A stretch of DNA of 64,000 nucleotides from Pocillopora verrucosa (Eukaryota; Cnidaria; Anthozoa; Scleractinia; Pocilloporidae): NCBI RefSeq assembly GCF_036669915.1, contig NC_089323.1, positions 18,712,587 through 18,776,586 of the forward strand. Direction: 5' to 3'. The notes under the pieces are model-generated. The model was not told the DNA's origin and made no database searches. It saw nothing but the letters and a program-made list of their open reading frames with translations. The position numbers and the translations under genes are program-made. Below, in pieces: positions 34,381-44,838 of the stretch; position 1 is the stretch's first letter, and the number at the start of each line of letters is the position of its first letter.

Positions 34381-37149
34381 AATGTCAAATAATCTGGATC
34401 ATCTTGTTTCTGAGTCTTGATTATTCCATGATGCTGACGCACATCTTCAAGTGATGCCTCAGATCCTCCATCTGAAAATTCTAAAGAATGCATTTTGATA
34501 TCATTCAAGGAATGTTTAATTTTATTCACTCACTTACTAGCCACAACACCTTTTGAAAACTCACTTATCAAGCTACAAACATGCAGTATTTTTTTTGAGA
34601 GAAAACAGTACATAAACTATAGGTATTTGAGAGACATATCTTTTCCTTTGCTTTAATTTGTATATTCTCCATACTGATCTCTATATGTTTCCTCAGATGC
34701 TGACAAGGAGAATTTATTTAAAGATCAAAAGCTGTTTCAGTTGGTGATCATTTTCCTTATTCTTATGACCTCAATGTGTGATTCAGGGGGGATTTTGAAA
34801 GGAGAAATTAGATACACATCACATGCTCATATAAAACTTTGTGAACCCTTTAACTCCCAAGATCTAAAAATCAATTTTCTGCACAAAATCATACAATGCA
34901 CACTGGTTGCTTTTTTTCTCTTCCTATCATCAACCTTTTGCTTGGAAATGCACTGTTATTGTATGGAGATAGTCTGTTTTGGTTGTTCTTAAGAGTGAAA
35001 GGTCTTAGTAGACCCCGTATACAAACCACTCTAATAAAAGCTATAACAAAATTCTTTAAGTGGTTGGTTATCACCAGCCTGATTTTGGCACAAATTGGAC
35101 AGTGTAAGTGTCATACTTGTAATTGGACAGTGTAATAGGACAGTTAAAGGCCCAGTTAACATATCATGCCTGTGTAAGTGGACAGAATGTGTCATGTGTG
35201 TGTGCTGTTTTCTCACATTACATTATATTAACTGTGGTTTTGTTAAATTTTTTAAAATCTTTTTTAAAATAAAAATAATGAGTAGCACACATCAACAGAT
35301 CTTGTCAACTTATTTTAATATTTGACCAGTTTCATCTGATCACACAGACTTCATCAGGGATTTAACAAGATGAACAAAATTGAACTACTAATATAATGGA
35401 CGCTTACAGTACAAATCACAGCAGGAAATTTTACGCAAATCCAGTGTAACCATAAAATAAACATTATTTAACTTATTACACTGGATTTGCATTACATTTC
35501 CAATTTTTTACACTAGATTTGCTTAACAATTCCTGTTTGAGGGTGTTTTTTGCTATTCACACCCCAATTTGAATGGGATTTGTACTATAAATGTCCAATG
35601 TCTAGTTTCTGTCTCAAATTTTGTCATAGTTTTGATTAATTTGTAACAGGATTTCATGTCTTCCAATTCTGTCTGAAATCATACTTGTGATTAACAAATC
35701 AAACTCCTGCTTCATGATCATCCAATTTTGTATAATTACAGACCAAATTGGACTCCACTTGGTCCTATTACCATTATTAACTCACCAGTATCTTCTCCTT
35801 CTTCATCCTGCTCTGGATTCTCTGACTCTTCATCAGAGGGCTTTGTATTCCTAGTGCCAGATCCCTGACAGAGTGAGCTAGCTTTAGATGTCTTGTTGTC
35901 CTCCACTAAAAATATGTAGCGATCTCCATCCTGAACCAGGCATGTGGATTTTTGTGCTGCTGATGCATGACTGCTACTGAGAACTATTGGAACTAGAGAT
36001 TCAAGGAGATTTTCTAGCTTTAATGATTGATCTAAATCATATGCTGATGTTGTGAAAACAGAAGCTGAGTGGCCAACTTTTTAAACCCTGCAAAAAGCAG
36101 TCAGACCAATGTAGCCACAGATAGCTAACAAAGCAAACCCCTGTATTATCAATACAAACACATTTTGCAAGTTTAACAACACCACTATAATTCTGTCTTG
36201 CAAATAACTAGGAAGCAAGGCTCAAACCTTTGTCAAATGATAGAAACAGATCTCTAATGTTGGTAGCTGGAGGCCTAGAGCTGTTCTTTCCATCATCCGG
36301 TGGATTAATGCCTGGATGTTGTGAGCAGGTGTTAGTTTGTTGACCTAAAAAAAGATTGGATGAGCACTGAAGCATGTTACAAAATATTTGTGAATGACAT
36401 TTTTAAAAATACCTTGAGTAAGTAACTCACCACAGAGATTAGCATCTACAGCAGAAGGCTTTTTATGAAGGTTTTGTAAAAATTGTCTGAATGCTGATTT
36501 GATGGTACTCCTTGAATTGCCATTTGGCACTCAAAAGAGTGTGATTTTTACTGACTTAATTCTAAACCAAGGTGAACAATATTCCCTCTTCACAAACTAG
36601 ATAGCTGATATCAAAATTTGGTATTACTTCAAATTACCATAACTGATAAACCCCTTACATCCTAAGAGTGACCAGCATCTACTTTCTCCTTACAGTAATG
36701 CTGCTGAATCATTCATTGAGATCATGAGAATTAAGGGTTTAATTGCCAACTTAAGAAGTTTTGATTTTGAAACAAATTCTCATGTTGGTACTAAAGGGAA
36801 TGTATAGAGAAGAGTATGGAGAATATGGATATTGATGTTAGGATATAAAGAGTTGAAAGGAAATGAATGGTGGGTAGAAAGAAAATTGCAAATTACATCT
36901 CAAGGTTCAACTTAACAAAAACTGTATATCCATCACTTTTCTTGTTTATCCTATGCAATGGACCATACCAGAGTGAAAATCCATTCCATAAATTTATTCA
37001 GAGATACCTTCTTTCGCCTTTGTTTCTGAAGGGTTAGAAAGTGAAGGACTCTTCTCTTTTGCGCCAACTTCTGTAGAAGCTGAACTCACAGAGCATCTTG
37101 TACCAGTAGTTTTGTGAGGCATCAAAACCAAACTTGCTACGCCTTGCAT
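34317..37149 (-). CDS. Unrecognised five-exon gene, 267 aa
   Basis: Exons on the minus strand: 37149-37008, 36529-36431, 36344-36228, 36076-35786, 34471-34317 (804 nt, in frame; GT-AG at each junction). The first in-frame ATG after a stop is 37149; a second at 37122 is also possible. The protein is hydrophilic. A Ser/Thr/Lys-rich start (about 1-50) precedes a short basic helix-like patch FRQFLQNLHKKPS (about 60). Next come RDLFLSFDK (about 110-118) and a leucine-rich stretch LKLENLLESLVPIVLSS (about 135-151). A strongly acidic stretch (EESENPEQDEEGEDTD, about 201-217) and a C-terminal segment with DDPDYLTLFEAHQRR follow. No signal peptide, membrane span or known domain is visible. A splice at 34332 could give a different C-terminus. 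I assign no function. Confidence 0.65.
35324..35357 (-). ncRNA. Hammerhead-like core motif, no clear helix I
   Basis: On the minus strand: CTGATGA (35357-35351), a stem II candidate GTCTG/CAGAT, GAAA (35333-35330), then GTC (35326-35324). The core boxes are complete, but I cannot find a convincing helix I. It is probably a relic of a Penelope-like element in an intron of the unrecognised gene. Confidence 0.35.
35435..35490. repeat. Inverted repeat inside a small foldback element
   Basis: GCAAATCCAGTGTAA (35435-35449) and its perfect reverse complement (35476-35490) flank 26 nt. Outer imperfect arms (TGGACGCTTACAGTACAAATC near 35397, GGGATTTGTACTATAAATGTCC near 35576) suggest a ~200-bp foldback element in an intron. 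Confidence 0.65.
36650..36858. mobile_element. TTAA-type miniature element, family B, in an intron of the unrecognised gene
   Basis: It contains AGAGTGACCAGCATCTACTTTCTCCTTAC, CATGAGAATTAAGG and GTATAGAGAAGAGTATGGAGAAT in the same order as the copies at 49195, 59532 and 59746. Confidence 0.6.
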
Positions 37150-37975
37150 TCATGCAACCTTAAACAAAACAATTCTGTTGAGGAGTTATTAAAAGAGGGA
37201 GTGATATGCGAGCTTATTCATACATAAAGAAACTAACATACTCACCCTTAGAAATGAGAAACTTATTTTTTTTACGATTTAGGTTTATCTTTAGTGCCGA
37301 CATAGCGAGTTTCATATGAAGGAAAAATGGTAAAATTGTAGAGGTATTATTTTAACAACAAATATATATGAAAAAAAAATCATTCCGGTGCGAAGAGTTT
37401 GCATCCCTAAATTAAGAAAGATCATTTGAAAATCGAGCCAGCTAGGACTTAAGACCCAGCTAAACGATCCAACATGCTCTTTCCACAGGATGTTGTATTA
37501 AATCACTTTTTCAGTTTTAAATAAGCTTACGAAGCTTTTATACGCAATGAGTTCTAAAGGGAAAATACTTGTAAGATTATTTTACTTAATGTAGAGGCAA
37601 AGTAAAGCGTAAATAATACAGAATCTCATAAACCTTCTTTAAGGATGTTTCTATGGTAATCTGAACATTGCTATGACAATATAACTGACTTTTACAGATA
37701 GAAGAGCAAACTTGCTGCATAAGTAATTGATAATACTTTGAAATGGTGGAGCATCACTTTTTCGGGAAACTTTCCTTTTACGGTGTCTTAGATGATGTTA
37801 GAACATTAACCATACCTTTCCAGATGACTTTTGATCAGTAAAATAAATAAGAAAACGAATTTTAACCGTTTCTCTAGGCTTACTGTAAGTGTTGCGAAGC
37901 CTTACAAATTCAAAATAGCGAACACGAGCGAGTAAGTCTTTGTCCCAGGGTCTGCTCGGACAGGCGACTTCACTT
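37150..37975. other. Upstream flank of the unrecognised gene
   Basis: AT-rich. It should hold the promoter of the minus-strand gene. No motif is recognised. Confidence 0.35.
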
Positions 37976-39392
37976 CTGTTGTGCCTAAATCCTACCGGCT
38001 ACCGGCTCGAGGTACGCCCGAGAAGCACTAGTGACGAGTTTTCAAATCGGGGTGATTATCGGAAATTGTCGGAAATTGCAATATGGCGGACTATTCCAGT
38101 AACACCATTCGCGATTTACCCACAGTCAAGCGACGTAGTTGAACCAGACATGAACATTATAAGCATGCTTTACATGTGAAGAATACATTGTTGAGTTTAA
38201 ATGAAGGAAAATTTTGCTACATTTTGTGGGTCTGTTTCTTTCACCCTCGTCGATCTTGTTCAGCAGAGTTTTAGCTCAACACTGTAGAGTCAATTAAATA
38301 TGCGAGTTGTACTTCAAGTATTTTCTAAGCCTCCTAAGATACTACTAGCCAGAGGTTATAGACTAAATAAAAGAGAACAAAATGTAAATTTATTCATGAA
38401 AAAAGTGATTCCAAGGAGTGCAAGACTAATTTAGAGTGCAGAAAAGTAAACTGAGCAAACCGCAATAAAAATTGGGCAAAGTTGACTAAATATGAAAGCT
38501 GTACCTCTAACTGGTAGTCTTTCCTAAGCTTCCTAAGCTGTGATCCTACCAACTGGAGGTAAAAGGCCAAATAAAAAAAACTAAAATTTAAATGTATTCT
38601 TTAAAAAAGAATTGATTCCAAGGAGTGTGAGACTACAACTTGGAGTGCAGAAAAGTAAAATGTGGAGCAAACCTTAATAAAAATTATGCAAAGTCAACTA
38701 AGTATGCAAGCTGTACCTCTAGCCGGTAGTATTTTAAAAGTCCCTTCAGATCCTACCAGCTAGAGGTACAAGACCAAATAAAAACAAATAAATATATATA
38801 CGTATTCTTGAAAAAAGTGATTAAAGGATCCTCGGACTAATTTGGAGTGCAGAAAAAGTAAAATGTGAAGCAAACCGTGGTAACAATTGACCAAAGTTGA
38901 CTAAATATGCAAGCTGTACCTCTAACCTGAGCCCCCTGAGATCCTACCTGCTAAAGGTACAAGGCAATAGAAATTTCATCAAGGGGGATCTTTCTAACCA
39001 GTAGCACTATGACAAGGGCATTATAGTGGTGATACTATTCATAAGTTTTTTTTACCTTTGCAAATGTAGGTCTTAGCGGCTACAGCGTTAAGCTAAGACT
39101 GCTGAACAAGAAACTTAAGATTGATAAGGGTGAAGGAAACAGCCACTCAAAATGTAGCGAAATTTCCTTGATTTAAACTCAACAATGTATTCTTCACATG
39201 TAAAGCATGGTATAATGTTCATGTCAGGTTCAATCACGTCGCTTGACTGTTGGTACGTCGCAAATGGTGTTACTAGTCCGCCATATTGCAATAACCGACA
39301 AGTTCCGGTAATCACACGACTCTGAAACTCTCACTAGTGCTCCTCGGGCGTACCTCTAGCCGGAAGGATTTAGGCACAACCCTTCTGTTGCG
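37976..39392. mobile_element. Large foldback element: ~315-bp inverted arms around a tandem array
   Basis: The left arm (about 37976-38290) matches the reverse complement of the right arm (about 39078-39392) at roughly 80-85% by eye. Shared blocks include TGTGCCTAAATCC, GAGGTACGCCCGAG, ATATGGCGGACTA, GTCAAGCGACGT and CATGTGAAGAATACATTGTTGAGTTTAAAT. Between the arms lie ~210-bp tandem units. The right arm keeps an open frame on the minus strand (39315-39115) with SSDVIEPDMNIIPCF; the left arm holds the broken counterpart. No transposase frame is present. It could be a non-autonomous foldback transposon or an inverted gene-fragment duplication. Confidence 0.75.
38290..39000. repeat. ~210-bp tandem array inside the foldback element
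   Basis: Three full units and a part of a fourth share TGATTCCAAGGAGTG, GGAGTGCAGAAAAGTAAA, GACTAAATATGCAAGCTGTACCTCTA, and a short inverted pair (TACCTCTAGCCGGTAG ... CTACCAGCTAGAGGTA). The same short pair occurs at the outer ends of the foldback arms, so array and arms share ancestry. Confidence 0.8.
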
Positions 39393-39553
39393 CCGCCATC
39401 TTGAACTGGAATTTTCGCGTGCAGGCAGACGATTTTAATAAGCTGCACTGGGTAAGTTACCATCAGAAACAATATTAAAGGCGTTCCTGAACGCAAGATT
39501 GTCCCGTAAAGAATGCGCTGATATTCTTGAACAATCCGCAAAACTTTCCGAGA

Positions 39554-39811
39554 CTATAAAAATTGAACCTCAACGAAATTTCGGCGGTAATTAGAATCAT
39601 AATAAGCAATCCTACCCCATACATCCATTCCTCGACGCGTTTGAAATTCACTTGGCCTGCTTGGTTGTGACTGGCAGTGTTTCAAGAGCGGCGAGTGCTT
39701 GCGCTTTCGTTCAGGCGGTGGGGTAGTCAGTCCGTGTTCCAAAAATGCGCGTAATGATCCGTTATTTAGATTTATATGCGAGCTAAAGTAGCACCGCGTC
39801 GCCATGAGCAT
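39554..39811 (-). CDS. Possible small coding region, 85 aa, unrecognised
   Basis: From ATG 39811 (MLMATR...) a stop-free stretch runs to 39554, with a proline/basic segment TTPPPERKRKHSPLL and FQTRRGMDVWGRI. It is not recognised, and a splice within it is possible. It may only be an open frame next to the foldback element. Confidence 0.2.
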   Translation of the reverse strand: MLMATRCYFSSHINLNNGSLRAFLEHGLTTPPPERKRKHSPLLKHCQSQPSRPSEFQTRRGMDVWGRIAYYDSNYRRNFVEVQFL

Positions 39812-39928
39812 TGAAATCCTGGCTTGGGTTGAATTCTCAGGTATCAGTATATGTTGCAGTATAGGGGCGTATTTTGTCTGACCTTCTGCTTTGTCACGTC
39901 GGCCTATCTTCAATGATCTAGAAAGCCC

Positions 39929-40139
39929 TAACCCTTTAATTCCCTGAAGTGATAAACATGTAACTCCTCCCTATAAAATCAATACATTATCCAGCAAACA
40001 GGTAGTGAGAATAAACAAACTTATCAGTCAGAAGTTGTTCTCTTAATCTAACACCAAATTCTTGCGACTAATTTATAAGGAAATGAACAGCAGTTCAAGG
40101 GAAGAAGTTACTTTTCGATCTCGGGAGTTACAGGGTTAA
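39929..40139. mobile_element. TTAA-type miniature element, family C
   Basis: It begins TAACCCTTTAATTCC and ends GGGAGTTACAGGGTTAA, so the termini are inverted copies. The interior (TAACTCCTCC, TGAGAATAAACAAACTTATCA) matches the copy at 45844. Confidence 0.7.
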
Positions 40140-40796
40140 GGAAATACGCTACCGCTCGTGTAAGTGGCTGTTGAATTTGCCGCCTTATTCTCTTCAACGG
40201 TTGACGTTCAAACTGGCCGATATAAATCAAGTAAGTCTGATCTTACAAGATTTTGTTTCGTTCGGCGATGTAACTCGGGATTTCGGGCGTCATGACTTTT
40301 GCGCGACTTGACGGGTTACCATCTTCAACATGTCAACTATAAAGACTTAACCAAGGATTTTGGGTGAGAGAATGACGAGGGTATGACCCAGAGAGCCTTT
40401 ACGTCCCTAATTTGAGTTGGCACATGAATAAGCAGTACAGAACGGTGTTGCATGTTCCTCTCCTCTCGCGTCTTTCTTTGCTGAAGAGCTTACACTGAAA
40501 AAATAACGTATCAGCTTATTGTGATTCACTAAAAAAGGGTGTCCAAAGTAAGTGCAAAATAAAACATGTAACCAGATAAGAGGAGGCCTCGCCGCCACTC
40601 CTGAGGTAGATTCTCTCATGTGTTGTCTCCTCGGAACTTTATTTTAGTTTCAACTAAACTTCACATGCAACGGGCTTACTAGCCTTTCATGAGACGGTGG
40701 CCAATTTACGTTTTCAACTCATTTCGTAAAAAAAGCTGTGGTCATTCATCGTGGTGAATAACAATAAAAGCTAAGTTTTTCGTTTGTCTCACGATG
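40140..40796. other. Non-coding stretch
   Basis: Nothing recognised. Short antisense frames here are not convincing. Confidence 0.3.
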
Positions 40797-40869
40797 CAGT
40801 CACGTGTGATGTAGATCGCGACGTTTCGACTGCATACTGCTAGTCTTCTTCAGGCGATGAGGTCGACTG
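40797..40869 (-). ncRNA. Hammerhead-ribozyme-like motif (Penelope-like / retrozyme type)
   Basis: On the minus strand the order is CAGTC, spacer, ATCGC (40858-40854), CTGAAGA (40853-40847), AGACT...AGTC (stem II), GAAA (40827-40824), CGTC, GCGAT (40819-40815), spacer, GACTG. Helix I is ATCGC/GCGAT with a distal CAGTC/GACTG pair. The core CUGANGA and GAAA boxes are complete and GTC sits at the expected cleavage position. One extra A precedes stem II. Helix III is minimal, as reported for hammerheads of Penelope-like elements. No retroelement body lies beside it. Activity is unknown. Confidence 0.55.
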
Positions 40870-40997
40870 GTCATGCGTGATGCTCAGATATCGATATTTC
40901 GAGCTGTTTTCAACTCAGTTGTTAACACTAAATTGATTTCATGAGACAGACTTGGGAGATTTCACTAACTATTTGGTCATTGTTTTTATGTTGTGGT

Positions 40998-41265
40998 GGC
41001 TCCTGAAGGAGCCGTTTGTTGAGTGAGCAATGAAATCCACTTATTGCTTCTCGAAACGCCACAACAGCTGAGCTCTGGAACGCAGATGTCTTGAAATCTC
41101 AAGCGATTTCTCCCACAGATCACTGGAAGGGCAACTCGCGGATCGACAGCCCGGTGGATTTCTGGTAACGGCGGATCTCTTGAAGAGCGACTGTTACCAA
41201 GTTTCTTGACTCCATCTGTTGCAGGAGCGCTCTTACGAGCTGCCTTTGTGGCGAGCTGTTAACAT
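40998..41265 (-). pseudogene. H3: Histone H3 pseudogene
   Basis: On the minus strand after an ATG at 41265, the H3 segment QLATKAARKSAPAT follows directly, so the first ~18 residues of the tail are missing. Then comes a small deletion replacing the PHRYRPG part, the segment EIRRYQKSTG with LPFQ, an in-frame TGA, another stop in the region of IAQDFKT, and QSSAV. The last ~40 residues of H3 are absent. A TATA-like ATATAAA (41308-41302) remains upstream. The 3' histone stem-loop GGCTCC-TTCA-GGAGCC is still perfect at 41013-40998. The damage is multiple, so this cannot make H3. Confidence 0.9.
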
Positions 41266-41714
41266 GGTGCTTTCCCACCGGTTTATTTAAACGCAGTCTG
41301 CTTTATATGCGCCGTTTGCCAAAACATACGATTTGTTATTCATTGACCCTCACGATGAATATATTTGCAAATTGGCGGGCTTCAAAGTGATTGGTGGAAA
41401 AAGAAGCTATTTGATTGGCTAGACAAATGTAGTTTTGGAGCAGATATCGATATTTCAATCGAATAAATTGAGACACAAAGAAGGCCTGAAAATCGTTCTA
41501 ATTTTAGATCTAACAATACAAAACGAACCATTTCTAATTCATTGTGTAGTGCCGTGAGGATCTTTATCATTTTCTTCATTTGTAGGCGATTTATACATCA
41601 GGATTCTAACCTGACGGAGCATGACGTCTTGCATTTTCCTCAACCAAGACGAACAAACACATGACAAAAGGACAATGAAATATTGATCAAGTTTCGTTTT
41701 ATTCTGATTTGACG

Positions 41715-41765
41715 ATTGGTTGTTTCTCAACGTTTCCTGAGAGGTCGTTTCCTTGGCTATAAAAA
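41715..41765 (+). promoter_or_regulatory. H4 promoter elements
   Basis: A reverse CCAAT (ATTGG, 41715-41719) and a TATA box TATAAAAA (41758-41765) lie about 110 and 65 bp before the H4 ATG, the normal core layout of a replication-dependent histone gene. Confidence 0.75.
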
Positions 41766-41803
41766 GCGTAATGTACTATAATGTGGCTATAGTCACTGAA
41801 TGA

Positions 41804-42139
<336 letters not shown>

Positions 42140-42168
42140 ATGACTCAGTCTACTAAAATAGAACTAAC

Positions 42169-42184
42169 GGCTCCTTTAGGAGCC
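42169..42184 (+). terminator. Histone 3' stem-loop of H4
   Basis: GGCTCC-TTTA-GGAGCC, a perfect 6-bp stem with a 4-nt loop, followed by ACCAAA. It is the SLBP-binding end-processing signal of replication-dependent histone mRNA. Confidence 0.95.
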
Positions 42185-42964
42185 ACCAAATCTTACAAAA
42201 GTCGTGACCAATAAAGGTTGATTGATATTGACGGTTTTGTTTATACCTGACGCGCCGCAAACAGCAAATCGATAGTAGATGCGGTCATTTTCAGTGCCAA
42301 CGACTGCTGCTCAATCGTACAGTGGTATATTATGAAATTTTGTGCCATCACTAAGAATAATTAGCCGTTCATTCCACTACGAATAACGTGGGACACAGGT
42401 AAGCTTCTGAGTAAGCCACTTTTTCGGTCGAGTAGAATCAAGGAAGAGCGGACGGTTGTCAAAGCAAGAGATAAGGAAATCATCTTACAACCCTCAATGC
42501 TATTCAGACGAAACTTACAAGCGGGTGCATCATGTTGCACGAATGCTCAAGTTACGCAAGTTTTGCGGTGAATACTATAAATATTACTATGCAACATAGT
42601 TTAATCAACCAAGAGTTAAAAAGATTAAGCCAATGGCGCGTTCGATCAAACGGTAGAGTAAGCTGTGGGTGGACTCCCGTGCTGGCGCACTACGCCGATT
42701 ACCTGATTGTAACGTATTTTCTCGAATAGAGTTCAAGTGTAATGTCCGAACCATTCTCTTAGAACATGCTAATAAATCGCGCGTATTTAGAGTAAGACAC
42801 GCTGTAAAATCCTCCGCAATACGAGCAAAAATAAATAAATTTTTACGAGATAGACAAAAAAATGGCGAAAGCAATAAAGTTTCGATTATGTTATTTGCAA
42901 CGCAAAGTTAAGGTTATTTAATTACTAGTGTGGAAAGTTGATCACGACTCTTTCAATATCTGTT
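42185..42964. other. Spacer between H4 and H2A
   Basis: Both flanking genes end towards this spacer. No H1 or other gene is visible in it. Confidence 0.45.
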
Positions 42965-42980
42965 GGCTCTTAAAAGAGCC
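42965..42980 (-). terminator. Histone 3' stem-loop of H2A
   Basis: On the minus strand GGCTCT-TTTA-AGAGCC, a 6-bp stem. A purine-rich GAAAGAG, a likely histone downstream element, follows about 10 nt later. Confidence 0.95.
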
Positions 42981-43005
42981 GTTTGTTTCAACCGATGACA
43001 TTGGT

Positions 43006-43386
43006 TTAGGCTTTAGGTTTCTTCTCGGTCTTTTTGGGCAGGAGTACTGCCTGGATGTTAGGAAGAACGCCTCCCTGTGCGATGGTGACACCGGCGAGCA
43101 GTTTGTTCAACTCTTCGTCATTACGGACAGCAAGCTGAAGGTGACGAGGAATGATTCTTGTTTTCTTGTTGTCACGAGCAGCATTGCCTGCCAACTCGAG
43201 GATCTCAGCGCTCAAATATTCAAGCACAGCAGCCAAGTACACTGGAGCACCGGCGCCAACACGCTCAGCGTAGTTGCCTTTACGGAGAAGACGGTGGATT
43301 CGACCGACAGGGAATTGAAGCCCTGCTCGGGATGAGCGACTCTTGGATTTGGTACCCTTAGCTTTGCCTTTACCGCGACCAGACAT
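43006..43386 (-). CDS. H2A: Histone H2A, 126 aa
   Basis: Core histone that dimerises with H2B. The ATG at 43386 opens the normal tail [20 protein letters not shown]; longer upstream readings lack the family start. The core [20 protein letters not shown], acidic-patch residues and the [10 protein letters not shown] tail are complete. The tail has no SQ motif, so this is canonical H2A rather than an H2A.X type. It shares a ~310-bp divergent promoter with H2B. Confidence 0.98.
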   Translation of the reverse strand: MSGRGKGKAKGTKSKSRSSRAGLQFPVGRIHRLLRKGNYAERVGAGAPVYLAAVLEYLSAEILELAGNAARDNKKTRIIPRHLQLAVRNDEELNKLLAGVTIAQGGVLPNIQAVLLPKKTEKKPKA

Positions 43387-43697
43387 GATGAAATAGTTCA
43401 ACGAGACATACACTAAATAACAGTTTAAGTGCGGCGAAATCGTAACACCGAAATATTTATCCTTAGCTCTGCAGGTCTCAGGATCGAAAAGCACCAATCA
43501 GAAATTTGTTTACATGCGGTATTCAAAGGACTATTGTATTATTAGAAAATTACAGACCAAAGTTTTAAGTGACCTGTCAGTGTAACCAATCAGAAAGCGT
43601 AGATTTCGATCCGTACGTTAATCTATCCTTCAGTCATTTTAGTATAAATACAGGATGAACCTAATAAACCGTTACAGTTCTATTCAGATCGACAGAC
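43387..43697. promoter_or_regulatory. Divergent H2A-H2B promoter
   Basis: For H2B (+): CCAAT at 43586-43590 and TATAAATA at 43643-43650, about 50 bp before the ATG. For H2A (-): ATAAATATTT at 43460-43451. A second CCAATCAGAAA at 43494 mirrors the CCAATCAGAAA at 43586. Head-to-head H2A-H2B pairs with a shared promoter are the usual metazoan arrangement. Confidence 0.85.
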
Positions 43698-44072
43698 ATG
43701 GCACCAAAAGTAGCTGGAAAGAAAGGGGAGAAGAAAGCCGGAAAGGCGAAGGCGATTGCCGATGGCGGAAAGAAGAAGAGGAGAGGAAAGAGAAGGGAAA
43801 GCTATGCTATTTACATCTACAAAGTGTTGAAGCAGGTTCACCCTGATACTGGTATCTCCAGCAAAGCCATGGGCATCATGAACTCGTTCGTGAACGACAT
43901 ATTCGAGCGTATCGCCACCGAAGCTTCTCGCCTGGCACAATACAACAAGAAATCCACCATCAGCTCTCGCGAGATCCAGACCGCCATCAGGCTGCTTCTG
44001 CCCGGTGAGCTGGCTAAACACGCTGTCAGTGAAGGAACCAAGGCTGTGACTAAATACACAAGCAGCAAGTAA
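43698..44072 (+). CDS. H2B: Histone H2B, 124 aa
   Basis: Core histone partner of H2A. The Lys/Ala/Gly-rich tail is followed by [21 protein letters not shown] and the fold core, ending [17 protein letters not shown], all at normal length. It is intronless, with a TATA box 50 bp upstream and a stem-loop 33 bp downstream. The tail holds the [10 protein letters not shown] basic block next to the fold, as in other H2Bs. Confidence 0.98.
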   Translation: MAPKVAGKKGEKKAGKAKAIADGGKKKRRGKRRESYAIYIYKVLKQVHPDTGISSKAMGIMNSFVNDIFERIATEASRLAQYNKKSTISSREIQTAIRLLLPGELAKHAVSEGTKAVTKYTSSK

Positions 44073-44104
44073 ACTCACTTTGTGGGTTTCACGTCCAATT
44101 CAAC

Positions 44105-44120
44105 GGCTCCTTTAGGAGCC
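44105..44120 (+). terminator. Histone 3' stem-loop of H2B
   Basis: GGCTCC-TTTA-GGAGCC, with a stem and loop identical to those of H4, followed by ACCAAA. Confidence 0.95.
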
Positions 44121-44838
44121 ACCAAATGTTACTAAAGTCTGATCAACTGAAGGGCCGAACTTGAAAAAGCAAAAGTTGCCCACAAAATTAGTATGAGATA
44201 TTCAAGGACAAATAGATGTTCAATATTATGTAGTTTTATTGAATAAAACCGGTAGAATTACCTCCCATACACGATTTAAAAACTATATTTTCCCAAGTTG
44301 TGGTTTGAGTAAAAAATACAAATCTCTTTTAACGCATCATTTTTAAAAGCGACATTGCTACAGAACTCACCAAATCATATTTTTTCTTGCTTGAATCATT
44401 TCAATCATCACTCCCCTTACCTAAAATACTTTGTAACTTACCAGTATACTATTATATAATTAGTATAAAATATACCGTAATATCGCTTAAAATCTGTTTC
44501 CTATACTTGAGCCATTTTGCTTTGTCACACAACGTTTTCTTGCAAGGATAAGAACTACGTAATACGTGACTATACAAATCATTTGAGAAGCAGGTCCACA
44601 AAGTCTGCTTTTAAATGTGACGGTCTAAAAAAAACCCAGTTATGACGGTAATAAGAGTGGTTAAAAATGTTACAATTTTTTTTCTGTAAATATTAAATTC
44701 ATTAAAATAGCCGTAGAAATCACATCTGATATCAAAGACATCCTTCCATTGAAAGTTAGAAAATTAATGTACACATGATGGTTATCTATAGAATTGTGGA
44801 TACATGGTAAACTTAAAAACCCAAATATGGCAATATTA
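44121..44838. other. Intergenic, H2B to adaptor gene 3' end
   Basis: AT-rich. A minus-strand AATAAA at 44240-44235 could be a polyadenylation signal for the adaptor gene. No repeat noticed. Confidence 0.35.
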
